From a virus: DNA of 50,487 nt. The notes beneath the pieces are model-generated. The model was not told the origin of the DNA and made no database searches. It was given only the letters and a program-made list of their open reading frames with translations. Positions 1 through 8,267 of the stretch are shown in pieces. Positions within the stretch are counted from its first letter, which is position 1. Each line of letters starts with the position of its first letter. The position numbers and the translations under genes are program-made. The stretch covers positions 1-50,487 of the IMG/VR virus record IMGVR_UViG_3300037485_002317; one strand, given 5' to 3'.

Positions 1-1290
1 GCAATAAACAGTATCAGAGTCCGATAAATCCAAAAAACAATTATTCTGTCTTAACCTTGATTGAATCTCGCTCCGGGGTATCCTTCCTTCCTCTGGACTC
101 ACATCATTTGGGACTGGTATTTCCCCTTCCATTCCTGATAACATCCCCCCGGCTTCACCGCAAAGCCACGTTAAAGTCCTCGATTCAGCTAATGTGGTTT
201 TGGGTTGTGATGGGCTGTTAGTTAAGCATTCAGGGTCAACACCTGGACTGTTTGATGAATAGTGATAAGAAATACTCCAATCCCCAGAATAGAGAATAGG
301 TGATAGTCTATCCAGAGGATCATTGTCATTGTACTCTCTGGGAACCAAAGGAACCTCTGTATCAAGCCACCAATGGGGATCGGTCAGAGAAATTGAAACC
401 TCTATTTTTGGATGAGATAATTCCGATCTCATCTTTTCATTAATCTGTAGCCCATCCACTCGCCACCCAATCCCGAATGCCTCAAATTTTGCCCCCCGAC
501 ATAAATGTTTCAAAACTAAACTCTTATAACTAAACCAAGTCTCGAACCGCATCTCTCCGTTTTGAGATTGTTCTAAGGATGTGGAGTAGCTGAACTGACC
601 CAATAAAGGCAACCATTGTAAAACCGTTGGCAACTTATCTATATAGTCGGTGTCGTAATCAATATTAGATGTATTGTTAACAACCGATACCTTAATGGGG
701 GTGGTATTTGCTGTTACCTTAACTCCCGATACCTGTACAGCTAAATTTTGCGGGGCTGTGGCAATGGTTTTAGCTAAAGACTGAACAGGAATAAAGGTTA
801 ATTCTTGGGATGTAGAATTGTAAACCGCTTGACCCTGCAATAAATCCCCTGCAAGTGTTCCGGGCGGTTTGACCGTGTAGCTAGTCCCACCAATATAAAC
901 ACTCGTAGCACTGCTATAGTTTGGGACTGATACCGTTACGGGGTTGGTAGGGGATGTGACTTGAATATATTTTGGTTCTGAGTATTGAGCGATCGCCACC
1001 TGTTGAGAATAAGGATTATAAATAAATTCATCCGGTGCGAGTTGTGCCGTGTCTACTGATTCCGATAATTGGTAAACCTTATTATTGACAACAACTGAGA
1101 CAATCTTCTGACTTTGAGGTGTGGAGATAATCAAAACGGGGTTAACGGTAGGAGTTACTGCTACAATAGAAACACCCTCTTTAACTAATATTTCCTTGCT
1201 TAACCCGTCGGGAACTCCTAGCGACAAACCAAAAGCACCGGACTGTTTAGTATTTAGATTTAATTGCGGGGTGTTTAATTTTAAGTACAT
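1..1290 (-). CDS. Partial virion-type protein, N-terminal 430 residues
   Basis: On the minus strand an ATG at 1290 opens a frame that stays open for 430 codons to base 1, so the gene leaves the window. It starts MYLKLNTPQLNLNTKQSG. The first ~200 residues are Ser/Thr/Val-rich with short beta-type stretches (for example TSPTNPVTVSVPNYSS), as in phage tail or fibre proteins; the rest is more globular (ETWFSYKSLVLKHLCRGAKF). No signal peptide or membrane segment is seen. It diverges from the small rightward gene at 1330 with 39 bp between them. A tail or virion role is inferred from composition only. If the molecule is circular, the frame would continue into 50487 and stop at 50419 (see findings). 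Confidence 0.75.
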   Translation of the reverse strand, partial: MYLKLNTPQLNLNTKQSGAFGLSLGVPDGLSKEILVKEGVSIVAVTPTVNPVLIISTPQSQKIVSVVVNNKVYQLSESVDTAQLAPDEFIYNPYSQQVAIAQYSEPKYIQVTSPTNPVTVSVPNYSSATSVYIGGTSYTVKPPGTLAGDLLQGQAVYNSTSQELTFIPVQSLAKTIATAPQNLAVQVSGVKVTANTTPIKVSVVNNTSNIDYDTDYIDKLPTVLQWLPLLGQFSYSTSLEQSQNGEMRFETWFSYKSLVLKHLCRGAKFEAFGIGWRVDGLQINEKMRSELSHPKIEVSISLTDPHWWLDTEVPLVPREYNDNDPLDRLSPILYSGDWSISYHYSSNSPGVDPECLTNSPSQPKTTLAESRTLTWLCGEAGGMLSGMEGEIPVPNDVSPEEGRIPRSEIQSRLRQNNCFLDLSDSDTVYC

Positions 1291-1329
1291 AATATTATTA
1301 TAAATTCATAAGTCTATTCTAATTATAAT

Positions 1330-1911
1330 ATGGCTGTAATTATTGGTAAGTTAATTTTTGAAACTCCATCCTCAATCAAAGATAAATACTACGAAGCCCT
1401 AACCTGGAGGGATGGAGACGATGCAATCCGTAAATCGTACTTTAACGATGCGGGCAACCTAGAATTAATGATTCCAGGTGATAAATATCAAGAGAACCCC
1501 AACCCGTCCCCCGGCTCCGTGTCTAATCGTTTTGGCGGTGATTGGGTACAAGTTAGTAATATCCGGTTTGGATTCTCAATTGACGTCATTGAAGAAATGG
1601 CGGAATTGCGGTTTGTGTTCCAGGAATTGAGGCGGTATCAGGGAGCAACCATTCAAGATAACAAATCGTTTAGAGCTTTAAGGGTTTGGGATTATGTAGG
1701 GTTTGATATTGCTGATTATGCGGCGGGTGTCACGGAGCGTCATGTTAAAATATTAGGGATAGAACCTCATGGCGGATCGGGCGTGATGCAAAAAGGATCT
1801 CAACAGTGTGTTAGTGGTAGTGTAACCAATACTCCCGACAATCCCAGACGGTTTTTGGGGCAGTCATTTAAAGTCACATTTGAGGAGTTTGGACATCGTG
1901 AAACCTATTGA
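1330..1911 (+). CDS. Hypothetical phage protein, possibly structural
   Basis: 193 residues starting MAVIIGKLIFETPSS. I do not recognise the family. It is soluble-looking, with alternating beta-type segments (WVQVSNIRFGFSIDV, AELRFVFQELRRYQGA) and a Gly-rich stretch near residue 150. It heads a rightward run of four small genes and diverges from the virion-type gene at the left edge. No clear Shine-Dalgarno precedes the ATG, common in cyanobacteria. Its last 14 bases overlap the likely GTG start of the next gene, which suggests translational coupling. Confidence 0.7.
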   Translation: MAVIIGKLIFETPSSIKDKYYEALTWRDGDDAIRKSYFNDAGNLELMIPGDKYQENPNPSPGSVSNRFGGDWVQVSNIRFGFSIDVIEEMAELRFVFQELRRYQGATIQDNKSFRALRVWDYVGFDIADYAAGVTERHVKILGIEPHGGSGVMQKGSQQCVSGSVTNTPDNPRRFLGQSFKVTFEEFGHRETY

Positions 1912-2131
1912 TAAACCAGAGAAAAAGCCCATGTCTAGGAATGCCAAAATTGTTTTTGGCATAATTATTTTAGTGTTAGGTTACAATCTATTTAGTGATT
2001 GGTACAAGAAAGCTCAGGATGAAGCAAACTGGGATCGGCATCAAGACAAATTATGTCGAGATTTAAGAAGTGTAGATCCTAATTTTGGTGGGACTGAGAG
2101 CTTAAAAAAAAGTTGCGAAAATCATTATTAA
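1898..2131 (+). CDS. Small single-pass membrane protein
   Basis: About 77 residues from a GTG at 1898, preceded by GAGGAG at 1882-1887. The frame is open from a TTG at 1880, and an ATG at 1931 is an alternative start. One strong hydrophobic segment (KIVFGIIILVLGYNLF) follows a Lys-rich N-terminus, and the remaining ~45 residues are charged with two cysteines. Predicted topology is a single N-terminal helix with the polar part on one face of the membrane. Size and position would suit a spanin- or holin-associated protein, but there is no lipobox or other diagnostic feature. Function unknown. Confidence 0.6.
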   Translation: MKPIDKPEKKPMSRNAKIVFGIIILVLGYNLFSDWYKKAQDEANWDRHQDKLCRDLRSVDPNFGGTESLKKSCENHY

Positions 2132-2135
2132 TACC

Positions 2136-2363
2136 ATGACAGAAACAAAAGGAAAGTATCAAGTCTCATTGTGTAGAGGTAAAAGTTGTTGCCCTCAGTT
2201 AATTATAGAAAAAGGTAAATATATTATTACGGATGATTCCGGTGGGCGAGTTGTATTGGAACAGCATAATATTAAGATATTAGTAGAAGAATATCAAGAA
2301 TACGCGGAACAATTAGAAGCACTGGAAACATGGGCTTCTGGAAATGATTATGATGCTATCTGA
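2136..2363 (+). CDS. Small conserved-looking phage protein with clustered cysteines
   Basis: 75 residues. The N-terminus carries the cluster CRGKSCCP near residues 13-20, followed by a beta-hairpin-like stretch (IIEKGKYIITDDSGGRVVL) and an acidic helix. Short proteins with this layout, a Cys motif then a strand with DDxGG, are common in phage genomes; the cysteines could bind a metal. It starts 5 bp after the preceding stop, and the next gene begins inside its last codons, so these genes are probably co-translated. No specific function is assigned. Confidence 0.65.
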   Translation: MTETKGKYQVSLCRGKSCCPQLIIEKGKYIITDDSGGRVVLEQHNIKILVEEYQEYAEQLEALETWASGNDYDAI

Positions 2364-2667
2364 TTTAATTGTATTCCTATTATTATCTCTAGGTTTGCGG
2401 TGGTTTATTTTTAAGCATTCCCTCCTGTATCCCGTTCGGATGTGGCTTGAAAATTCCAAAGCTAAACCATTCTTTTCTAAATTGTTCTCATGCCCATTCT
2501 GTCAAACGTTTGAGGCTTCTGTTATTGTGTATCTGGTACTCATGCCCTTTAATGTTTATATCGGGTTTCTGGCGGGGTTGTTTAATGGGTATGTTGCGAT
2601 CGCGATTGAGAACTTAATTGAATCCCAGATTGATAAATTTGAGGCGAGAAATGAAAAAACGGAGTAG
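2344..2667 (+). CDS. Membrane protein with CPFC motif (possible holin-like protein)
   Basis: 107 residues with an N-terminal hydrophobic helix (LSDLIVFLLLSLGLRWFIF) and a second long hydrophobic stretch (SVIVYLVLMPFNVYIGFLA). Between them lies CPFCQTF near residue 51, a Cys-x-x-Cys pair at a membrane boundary as in small DUF1360-like phage and bacterial membrane proteins. ATGs at 2350 and 2353 are better spaced from GGAA at 2340 than the first ATG. A holin role is possible from size and topology but unproven. A strong bidirectional terminator follows. Confidence 0.65.
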   Translation: MIMMLSDLIVFLLLSLGLRWFIFKHSLLYPVRMWLENSKAKPFFSKLFSCPFCQTFEASVIVYLVLMPFNVYIGFLAGLFNGYVAIAIENLIESQIDKFEARNEKTE

Positions 2668-2722
2668 GGTTTTAAATTTAAGTGATATCAAATTGTAAGT
2701 TTATTTAATATTATATCCATTG

Positions 2723-2753
2723 AATAGCTCCTAGAATTTAGGAGCTATTTTAT
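2723..2753. terminator. Bidirectional terminator between convergent genes
   Basis: An 11-bp perfect stem (AATAGCTCCTA with TAGGAGCTATT, 5-base loop) is followed by TTTATTAATT on the plus strand and preceded by AT-rich sequence on the other side. It sits between the rightward small-gene cluster and the leftward antirepressor gene, so it can end transcription from both sides. Confidence 0.85.
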
Positions 2754-2756
2754 TAA

Positions 2757-3590
2757 TTACTCACCGATAATCATTTGGCGATCGCCTTTTTGATTTGCCC
2801 ACAATTCCCGAACCTCGTCAACCAACTCCGCAGGGATGTAGTCGGTTTGGACTGGACGCATTGCTTTAGAAATCAGGTGATCTTTACCGCAGGATTCTAA
2901 CCACTTCTGAAATTCCTTTCCAGTTTTAAACTTTAATTCTTTGCCAAATTGAGCCAATGACTTCCCACGAAATACAGCTAACTGTTTTCCGTCTTCATTC
3001 ATAACAACCGATTCAAACTGGGTTTCAGTTTCTCTCACCACCGCATCGGGGCGACCTTGAATCAGTGCTAACATTCCTGCACCGTGAATGGTGACGATAG
3101 AGGTACTGGATTCTAAAACAAATCGCTGATCTTTCATGGAACTGGCTTGGGCTTCGGCAATTCGGACTTGCAGCCGGAGTGCTTCTAATTCATCGCGTTG
3201 CTGAGGGATGACGGTTTCAGCTTCACGGGTTTTAATAACGAAGTAAGATTGAGCTTGAGCGATTTCCGGTTTGCGGACATCACCATTCATCGCCGCGAGA
3301 TAAGCACCGAGGCGAGATAATTTGTAATCTTCTTTTGGGCGACCACCACTTTTCAGGATTGACACTGAAAAGTGCTTGCCAACTTCGTTTGAACCTTGTT
3401 GTGCCTCACAGGAAACCATCGCTCGTTCAATGGCTACTTTAAATTCATTCCATCGGGGATACCCCAACAAACCCATCAACTCCCGTGCTAACCAATACTC
3501 GCAGCCTTCACGGTCAACGCGCTTAATAGAGTCAAATGGAGATTTAGACTGCTTGTGATCTTGATTGCCAGATAATGCTATATTAGACAT
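2757..3590 (-). CDS. DinD/BRO-type antirepressor-like protein
   Basis: 277 residues. The N-terminal ~130 residues match the layout of DinD and BRO-N proteins: FDSIKRVDREGCEYWLAREL, then LLGYPRWNEFKVAIERA, a GGRPKEDYKLSRLGAYL segment and an AQSYFVIKTREAE segment. In DinD the same order is seen (an FExIKHxDExGxEYW-type start and a DYxLSRxACYL-type core). The middle is a short coiled coil; the C-terminal ~100 residues may be a second DNA-binding module. BRO/ANT-type phage proteins usually act as antirepressors or DNA-binding regulators. It is monocistronic, with a leader that can form a 15-bp stem-loop, so expression may be attenuated. Family confidence is good; the target is unknown. Confidence 0.85.
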   Translation of the reverse strand: MSNIALSGNQDHKQSKSPFDSIKRVDREGCEYWLARELMGLLGYPRWNEFKVAIERAMVSCEAQQGSNEVGKHFSVSILKSGGRPKEDYKLSRLGAYLAAMNGDVRKPEIAQAQSYFVIKTREAETVIPQQRDELEALRLQVRIAEAQASSMKDQRFVLESSTSIVTIHGAGMLALIQGRPDAVVRETETQFESVVMNEDGKQLAVFRGKSLAQFGKELKFKTGKEFQKWLESCGKDHLISKAMRPVQTDYIPAELVDEVRELWANQKGDRQMIIGE

Positions 3591-3621
3591 AAGAACTTCT
3601 CAGTGATTTGTAATGTTTTTT

Positions 3622-3660
3622 GAGAAAAGCCGGAAAAGATAGAACTTTCCGGCTTTTCTC
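3622..3660 (-). promoter_or_regulatory. Long leader stem-loop upstream of the antirepressor gene
   Basis: A perfect 15-bp inverted repeat (GAGAAAAGCCGGAAA paired with TTTCCGGCTTTTCTC, 9-base loop) lies 32-70 bp upstream of the antirepressor start. A TATAAT-type -10 box on the minus strand at 3667-3672 would place the transcription start just before the hairpin. On the plus strand the stem is followed by TTTTCTATTAT, so it could also be a plus-strand terminator, although no plus-strand gene ends here. Confidence 0.55.
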
Positions 3661-3666
3661 TTTTCT

Positions 3667-3672
3667 ATTATA
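3667..3672 (-). promoter_or_regulatory. Candidate -10 box for the antirepressor gene
   Basis: TATAAT on the minus strand with no good -35 at 16-18 bp, which is not unusual in cyanobacteria. The start would be near 3660, giving a ~70-base leader that contains the 15-bp stem-loop. Confidence 0.35.
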
Positions 3673-3807
3673 CAGCATTGCCATTCAAGTTATTAACAGT
3701 ATTGTGATAGGATTAAGTTAATTTTATCCCTATAAACAATGAGATATTACTTCGATCTATTTGTGGTTAAGAGATTATCAAATCAATGGAGTTCGATGAT
3801 AATTCCA

Positions 3808-6800
3808 TTAACTCCCGGCTCTCAACTTCCCTAATTCTCCTCTCTGATTGTTCAACACCCCAACAACCTTAAACAAATCTTGATTCTTGCGGGTGATACT
3901 ACTCTCCAAAGCATTAAGTCTATTCTGACGTTTAATACCCGATGCCGACCCGTCTAACGGCTGTTCCTTGAGTGCCGTTATCTCCCGTCGCAGTGTTGCC
4001 ATTTCAGATTGAATACCCGTTAATTGTTTCTGGGTTTCTCCTATCTGACCCTTGAGGGTTTGGATTTGTTCGTTTTGTAATGGCGGTAATCTCAAGTCTC
4101 TAACATCTTGAATAACCTCACCTAACTGCTGTTGCTTAATCTGTTTTTCTAACTGTAATTTATTCAGTTGAGCTTCTAACTTTTTAGTTCCTTTTCCAAC
4201 CGTAGCAAGCTGTTGAATCTGTTGTTGAATTTCAGTTATCTTAGGCTCTAATTCAGTCAAGGCTTGATTAAGGATATTCCGATCTCTAATCATTGCCGAG
4301 GCTTTATCAGCTTGATAAGTTAACGGTTCTATCTTGATTTCTCTCATACTTAGAGATTGTTTTAATTTATTCTCAATCTCATCTAATTGTTTAAATAGTT
4401 CCCCCCTCTCAATGGCTTTTCCTTTCACGTCAAAGAATACGGGTTTACCAGCATCTTGTCTGACCTTCTCCCATATTTGCATGGTGTTATCTGCGTTATC
4501 TCTAATTAGATTTGAGCTATCAAGATTGTATCTATCAAGTTGTTCTAATAGAATATTTTGCTCATTTAGTAATTTCTTTTGAGCATCATTTAAGGATCTA
4601 ATTCCATTCCCTGTTACATCTCCCTGTTCCTTGAGTACCGTATATTTACGTTGCCAGTCTTGATATTTGCCTACGGTTTTCCGTAGTTGACCTTGTACAT
4701 CATCGGGCTTGATTGATTCCCTGACTTTGACATCAGACGCTTTTTTACCATCCAAAGATTTCCAGAGTTTGTCAACTCGCTCGTAACTTGACCCCTGCCA
4801 GTTGTCAGATGTTGATGATTTGATTTGGTTTTGCCAGTATGCGGCTTGATCTTCTGCCCATTTTAAAAACTTGTCTTCCTCAATTAATCCATTCTCAGTA
4901 AATACTTTAAACTGGGTATCTTTTTTGAGTGTTCTAATGTTGGACTGGACAATATTGTATTGTCTTAAGGTTTCGTCTGCCAACTCTCGAATTGCTTCCA
5001 AACCAACCTTCTTCCCACCCATAGGGGATAGAGCCAAATCTTCAGGGGATAAGCCATTGTCATTGAGCCAACGCCGTACCCTTAGAGTTTTTCCAGTGGC
5101 ATCAACCCCAACGTCAATCTTTTGAGCAAGATCAACTAAAAAGCCAATATTCCAATTCTCCCCAATGGCTTCTAATTTGTTTACGGCATCCTCAACTTGA
5201 GTGATTCTTGATTCAACCATTGGGGATAGATTCTTTTCCCATGATGGAGTTTGCTCATCCCCAAACCGTTGTTTTTCGTATTGCTGATAGGTTTTATTTT
5301 GTGACTTTAAAGATTCATCAAGGTTAACTCGGCTCGCACCAGCTAACGCTTTTAATCGTTTAGTTTCTTCTGTAATCTCACGGGATATTTTTCTAAGCTC
5401 TACCGCCGCGTTATACGTCCCCATGTCAGAGTTAGGGATTTGAGTTTTGGCTATAGGAAGTTTAGAGGTATCAGCTAGAATGCTATCAACTTCTTTCTGT
5501 AATTGTTCAAGTTTTTTAGTCTGTATAGCGATATCAGAAATAGTGGACTTGGCATTATCTAATCCAGGTCTAAATCTACTCTCTAACTCCTTTTTGAACT
5601 TAGGGATTTGAGTTTTAATATCCGTAGCATCTTGAATTAATTTATCTAGTGGTTGCTGTCTCTCTATTTGACTAAATGGCTCGTAGGTTTGCTCGTAGTT
5701 TTTAGTTTTCTTAACTCTATTTTCCCAATCTAATATCTGAGATTCAAGTTCTTTAGCTTGTTTTTCTAGTTGCGCTCCGGTTTTTAGATAACCCATTTTT
5801 CCTAAGATTGATTCAGTTTGATTAGTTGTAGCTGTGAGCGTTTGATCGGTTCTTTTCAGTAGTCTAACAGCATCATCAATCTCGGTCTTAACTCTTTTTA
5901 ATTCGGCACGAAGTGATGTCAATTCATTCTGAATATCACGCCCAAAAAAGTTCTCAGGGTAAAGAGGATCTAATAGGTTTTGATAGTGGGATTGGAGTGC
6001 AGTTAATTTAGATTGCAACCCTTCTAAGTTTGTTTTTTCAATCAGATTAGACACGGGTTCTATAATTAATTTAGCCCGGTTATTTGCTTGTTCTAGCCCC
6101 GCTATTTTCTTGTTAGGAGGGATGAAACCTTTAGACATTTGGCTATCTATCTCATTAGATATTTGAGCCTTTAAGCTATTGGTAGCATCGGACAAACTAG
6201 ATCCTTCATTCCCTAAGTTTTGGACGGCTTGGTTCCGTAGTTTGGCTACGGGGGTGAGATTGGGGATATCTAATTGATTAAGTGCCAGATTAGCTTTTTC
6301 AAGTTGTAATCCGATGGCGTTGGCTTTCTTTTGAGCTTGTTCTATTTTTGCCTGAACCCTAGCGTATCTAACTTCTCTAATTCTAATTTCTTCAGGTGAG
6401 ACGAACTCCTTGGGATTCCGTTTATTCATGCGACGAAGACGGACATTAAATCTGCTCTCATCGGATCTAATTTTAGCTAATTCAATTCCTAGATCCTTAA
6501 TTTCTTGTAAGGCTTCGCGTCGTTGTTGTAACCCGATCTCCCTCTGTTTAATAATTTTACCAACTGCAATCTCTGGAGAATCTAGGGTCACATCATCGGG
6601 AATCATTTGGACGTAATCATCCAATCCCACAACTTGACGTTTCTCTTGTGCCTCGATTGATTTGAGTTTGTCTATAGCTCTCTGTATCCGGTCACCGGAA
6701 ATACCACGCTTTTTAAGTCGGCGTTTAAGATCACTCCACGACTCAGAAGGTTTATTTTTTAATTCATCAAAAATTGCTTTGGATTCCGAACGGGAAAACC

Positions 6801-8238
6801 CTAAATTTTTTAACCACAATTCCGAGGGACTGGTTAGCTTTTCTAATTCAATCCTGAGTTTATCTTTATCAGCTAAACCCTGCAATATTTTAAACGCTTT
6901 ACTTTTCCGAGATATACCTTTAACCTCTAACAAATCATCAATAGAACTAATTTTGTTTTCTTGTAAATAATTAATTAAATCATCTAATTGTTTTGTAGGT
7001 AAAAATTCTTTTAATCCCTCTCTAATTTCTTCAGGTGTGGCACTATTTAACTCAACCCCATTCAAAACTAATCGGGGTTGAATCTCAATCACACCTTGAC
7101 CCGGCAATGATTCAGTCTGATTCTTGCGACGTTGACGGATCTGTTCTGCCGTTTGGACTTCACCCGTTGCCTTGGCTATCTTCTGAATCTGTGCAGCTAA
7201 AGCAACATCAACCAAACCCCGTTCAACAACCTCCCTAACTGGAGATGGGATCGAAATTCCTGGTGAAGCGACACCCGACCCCGGAACCCGTACTTTTTTC
7301 TGTGACAATAGAATCGCTGCTAAGATACCCGCAGCCAACCATTTAGGAGGAGCTTCAAATAATCGACGTTTTTTGGAATCTTGGGTTTGATCGTCTAGCT
7401 CCTGTTGATTGTCAGGAGTTGCCAGTCTCGGACTCAATACACAGCGACAATTGACGTGCATCGGCGGTGTATTCGCTGAAACAGTCTCTATATCGTTTAG
7501 GTCAATCATCATCCCGTGACGACTTTCACAGACCTGACAACGGCGATCATCTATGATTGACAAGAATACAACATGAGACACTAAACCCGAATCCCTGTAA
7601 GTCTGCAACCTTCCGGCGTTATAGGCAAAAGTCAGTTCAGTGCGAGCTATCTTTTCAGCGCGATTTTTAAACCCTCTATCACCTAACTCCGAATTGATCC
7701 GCTTGAGAAGTTCCGATCTGTTTATCGGTTCCCCTGTTTCGGATTGGGGTTGAATTGCTGCAAATAGATGGCTTTTAATTTTCCCCCATTGAGTTGAGGA
7801 AATATCAGATGCCAGGGTTTTTGAACGATTAGCGATCGCAGTCTGAGCTTGAACATTTTCTATAGATGCCAGTTCTGCGTCTAATAGATCCTCATCAAAA
7901 TTAGCTATTCCTTTCTTCTGTTGGGATTTAATTTCATTGTTTCCATGTTTGCGACCTAAGTTCCAACCCCCTAACCACATTCCATAAATTGATTTAGTCA
8001 ACTCAGGAATTAAGACGGCTTGATAGTTTTCAATTGCCTTTAAGTCCTTAGTTCTAATCGCTCCGTCTAAGTCTTTTAATGCTTTGGAAACCACACGGCT
8101 AAAAGCATCAGTTAAAGTATTAGCTCCGCCATTCTCTAATCTATCCAGATTAATTTTTATCGACTTGGGCTTAACGTAGTCGGGGGTTTTGGCTCGGAAT
8201 ATTGCGGAAGTATTTGGAGAGAAAACGGAGTCAAACAT
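3808..8238 (-). CDS. Mu gpF/SPP1 gp7-type head morphogenesis protein fused to a very long coiled coil
   Basis: 1476 residues, several times longer than usual gpF-type proteins (~300-450). Residues ~190-270 carry the head-morphogenesis signature: RAEKIARTELTFAYNAGRL, then DDRRCQVCESRHG (Cys pair at 234/237) and PPMHVNCRC (261-266). A hydrophobic segment (WLAAGILAAILL) follows near residue 300. Next come two helix-hairpin-helix-like regions (SSIDDLLEVKGISRKSKAF, ~430; ISGDRIQRAIDKL, ~525). The remaining ~900 residues are almost continuous heptad-rich coiled coil with many Gln, Lys and Glu. It lies directly downstream of terL, a normal site for head genes. gpF-type proteins are minor capsid proteins. 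The long tail might be an internal scaffold, a tape-measure-like element or an ejected protein; that part is inference. The frame is uninterrupted. Confidence 0.85.
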   Translation of the reverse strand: MFDSVFSPNTSAIFRAKTPDYVKPKSIKINLDRLENGGANTLTDAFSRVVSKALKDLDGAIRTKDLKAIENYQAVLIPELTKSIYGMWLGGWNLGRKHGNNEIKSQQKKGIANFDEDLLDAELASIENVQAQTAIANRSKTLASDISSTQWGKIKSHLFAAIQPQSETGEPINRSELLKRINSELGDRGFKNRAEKIARTELTFAYNAGRLQTYRDSGLVSHVVFLSIIDDRRCQVCESRHGMMIDLNDIETVSANTPPMHVNCRCVLSPRLATPDNQQELDDQTQDSKKRRLFEAPPKWLAAGILAAILLSQKKVRVPGSGVASPGISIPSPVREVVERGLVDVALAAQIQKIAKATGEVQTAEQIRQRRKNQTESLPGQGVIEIQPRLVLNGVELNSATPEEIREGLKEFLPTKQLDDLINYLQENKISSIDDLLEVKGISRKSKAFKILQGLADKDKLRIELEKLTSPSELWLKNLGFSRSESKAIFDELKNKPSESWSDLKRRLKKRGISGDRIQRAIDKLKSIEAQEKRQVVGLDDYVQMIPDDVTLDSPEIAVGKIIKQREIGLQQRREALQEIKDLGIELAKIRSDESRFNVRLRRMNKRNPKEFVSPEEIRIREVRYARVQAKIEQAQKKANAIGLQLEKANLALNQLDIPNLTPVAKLRNQAVQNLGNEGSSLSDATNSLKAQISNEIDSQMSKGFIPPNKKIAGLEQANNRAKLIIEPVSNLIEKTNLEGLQSKLTALQSHYQNLLDPLYPENFFGRDIQNELTSLRAELKRVKTEIDDAVRLLKRTDQTLTATTNQTESILGKMGYLKTGAQLEKQAKELESQILDWENRVKKTKNYEQTYEPFSQIERQQPLDKLIQDATDIKTQIPKFKKELESRFRPGLDNAKSTISDIAIQTKKLEQLQKEVDSILADTSKLPIAKTQIPNSDMGTYNAAVELRKISREITEETKRLKALAGASRVNLDESLKSQNKTYQQYEKQRFGDEQTPSWEKNLSPMVESRITQVEDAVNKLEAIGENWNIGFLVDLAQKIDVGVDATGKTLRVRRWLNDNGLSPEDLALSPMGGKKVGLEAIRELADETLRQYNIVQSNIRTLKKDTQFKVFTENGLIEEDKFLKWAEDQAAYWQNQIKSSTSDNWQGSSYERVDKLWKSLDGKKASDVKVRESIKPDDVQGQLRKTVGKYQDWQRKYTVLKEQGDVTGNGIRSLNDAQKKLLNEQNILLEQLDRYNLDSSNLIRDNADNTMQIWEKVRQDAGKPVFFDVKGKAIERGELFKQLDEIENKLKQSLSMREIKIEPLTYQADKASAMIRDRNILNQALTELEPKITEIQQQIQQLATVGKGTKKLEAQLNKLQLEKQIKQQQLGEVIQDVRDLRLPPLQNEQIQTLKGQIGETQKQLTGIQSEMATLRREITALKEQPLDGSASGIKRQNRLNALESSITRKNQDLFKVVGVLNNQRGELGKLRAGS

Positions 8239-8267
8239 AATCTTTTCGATAATTAAATATTATATCA

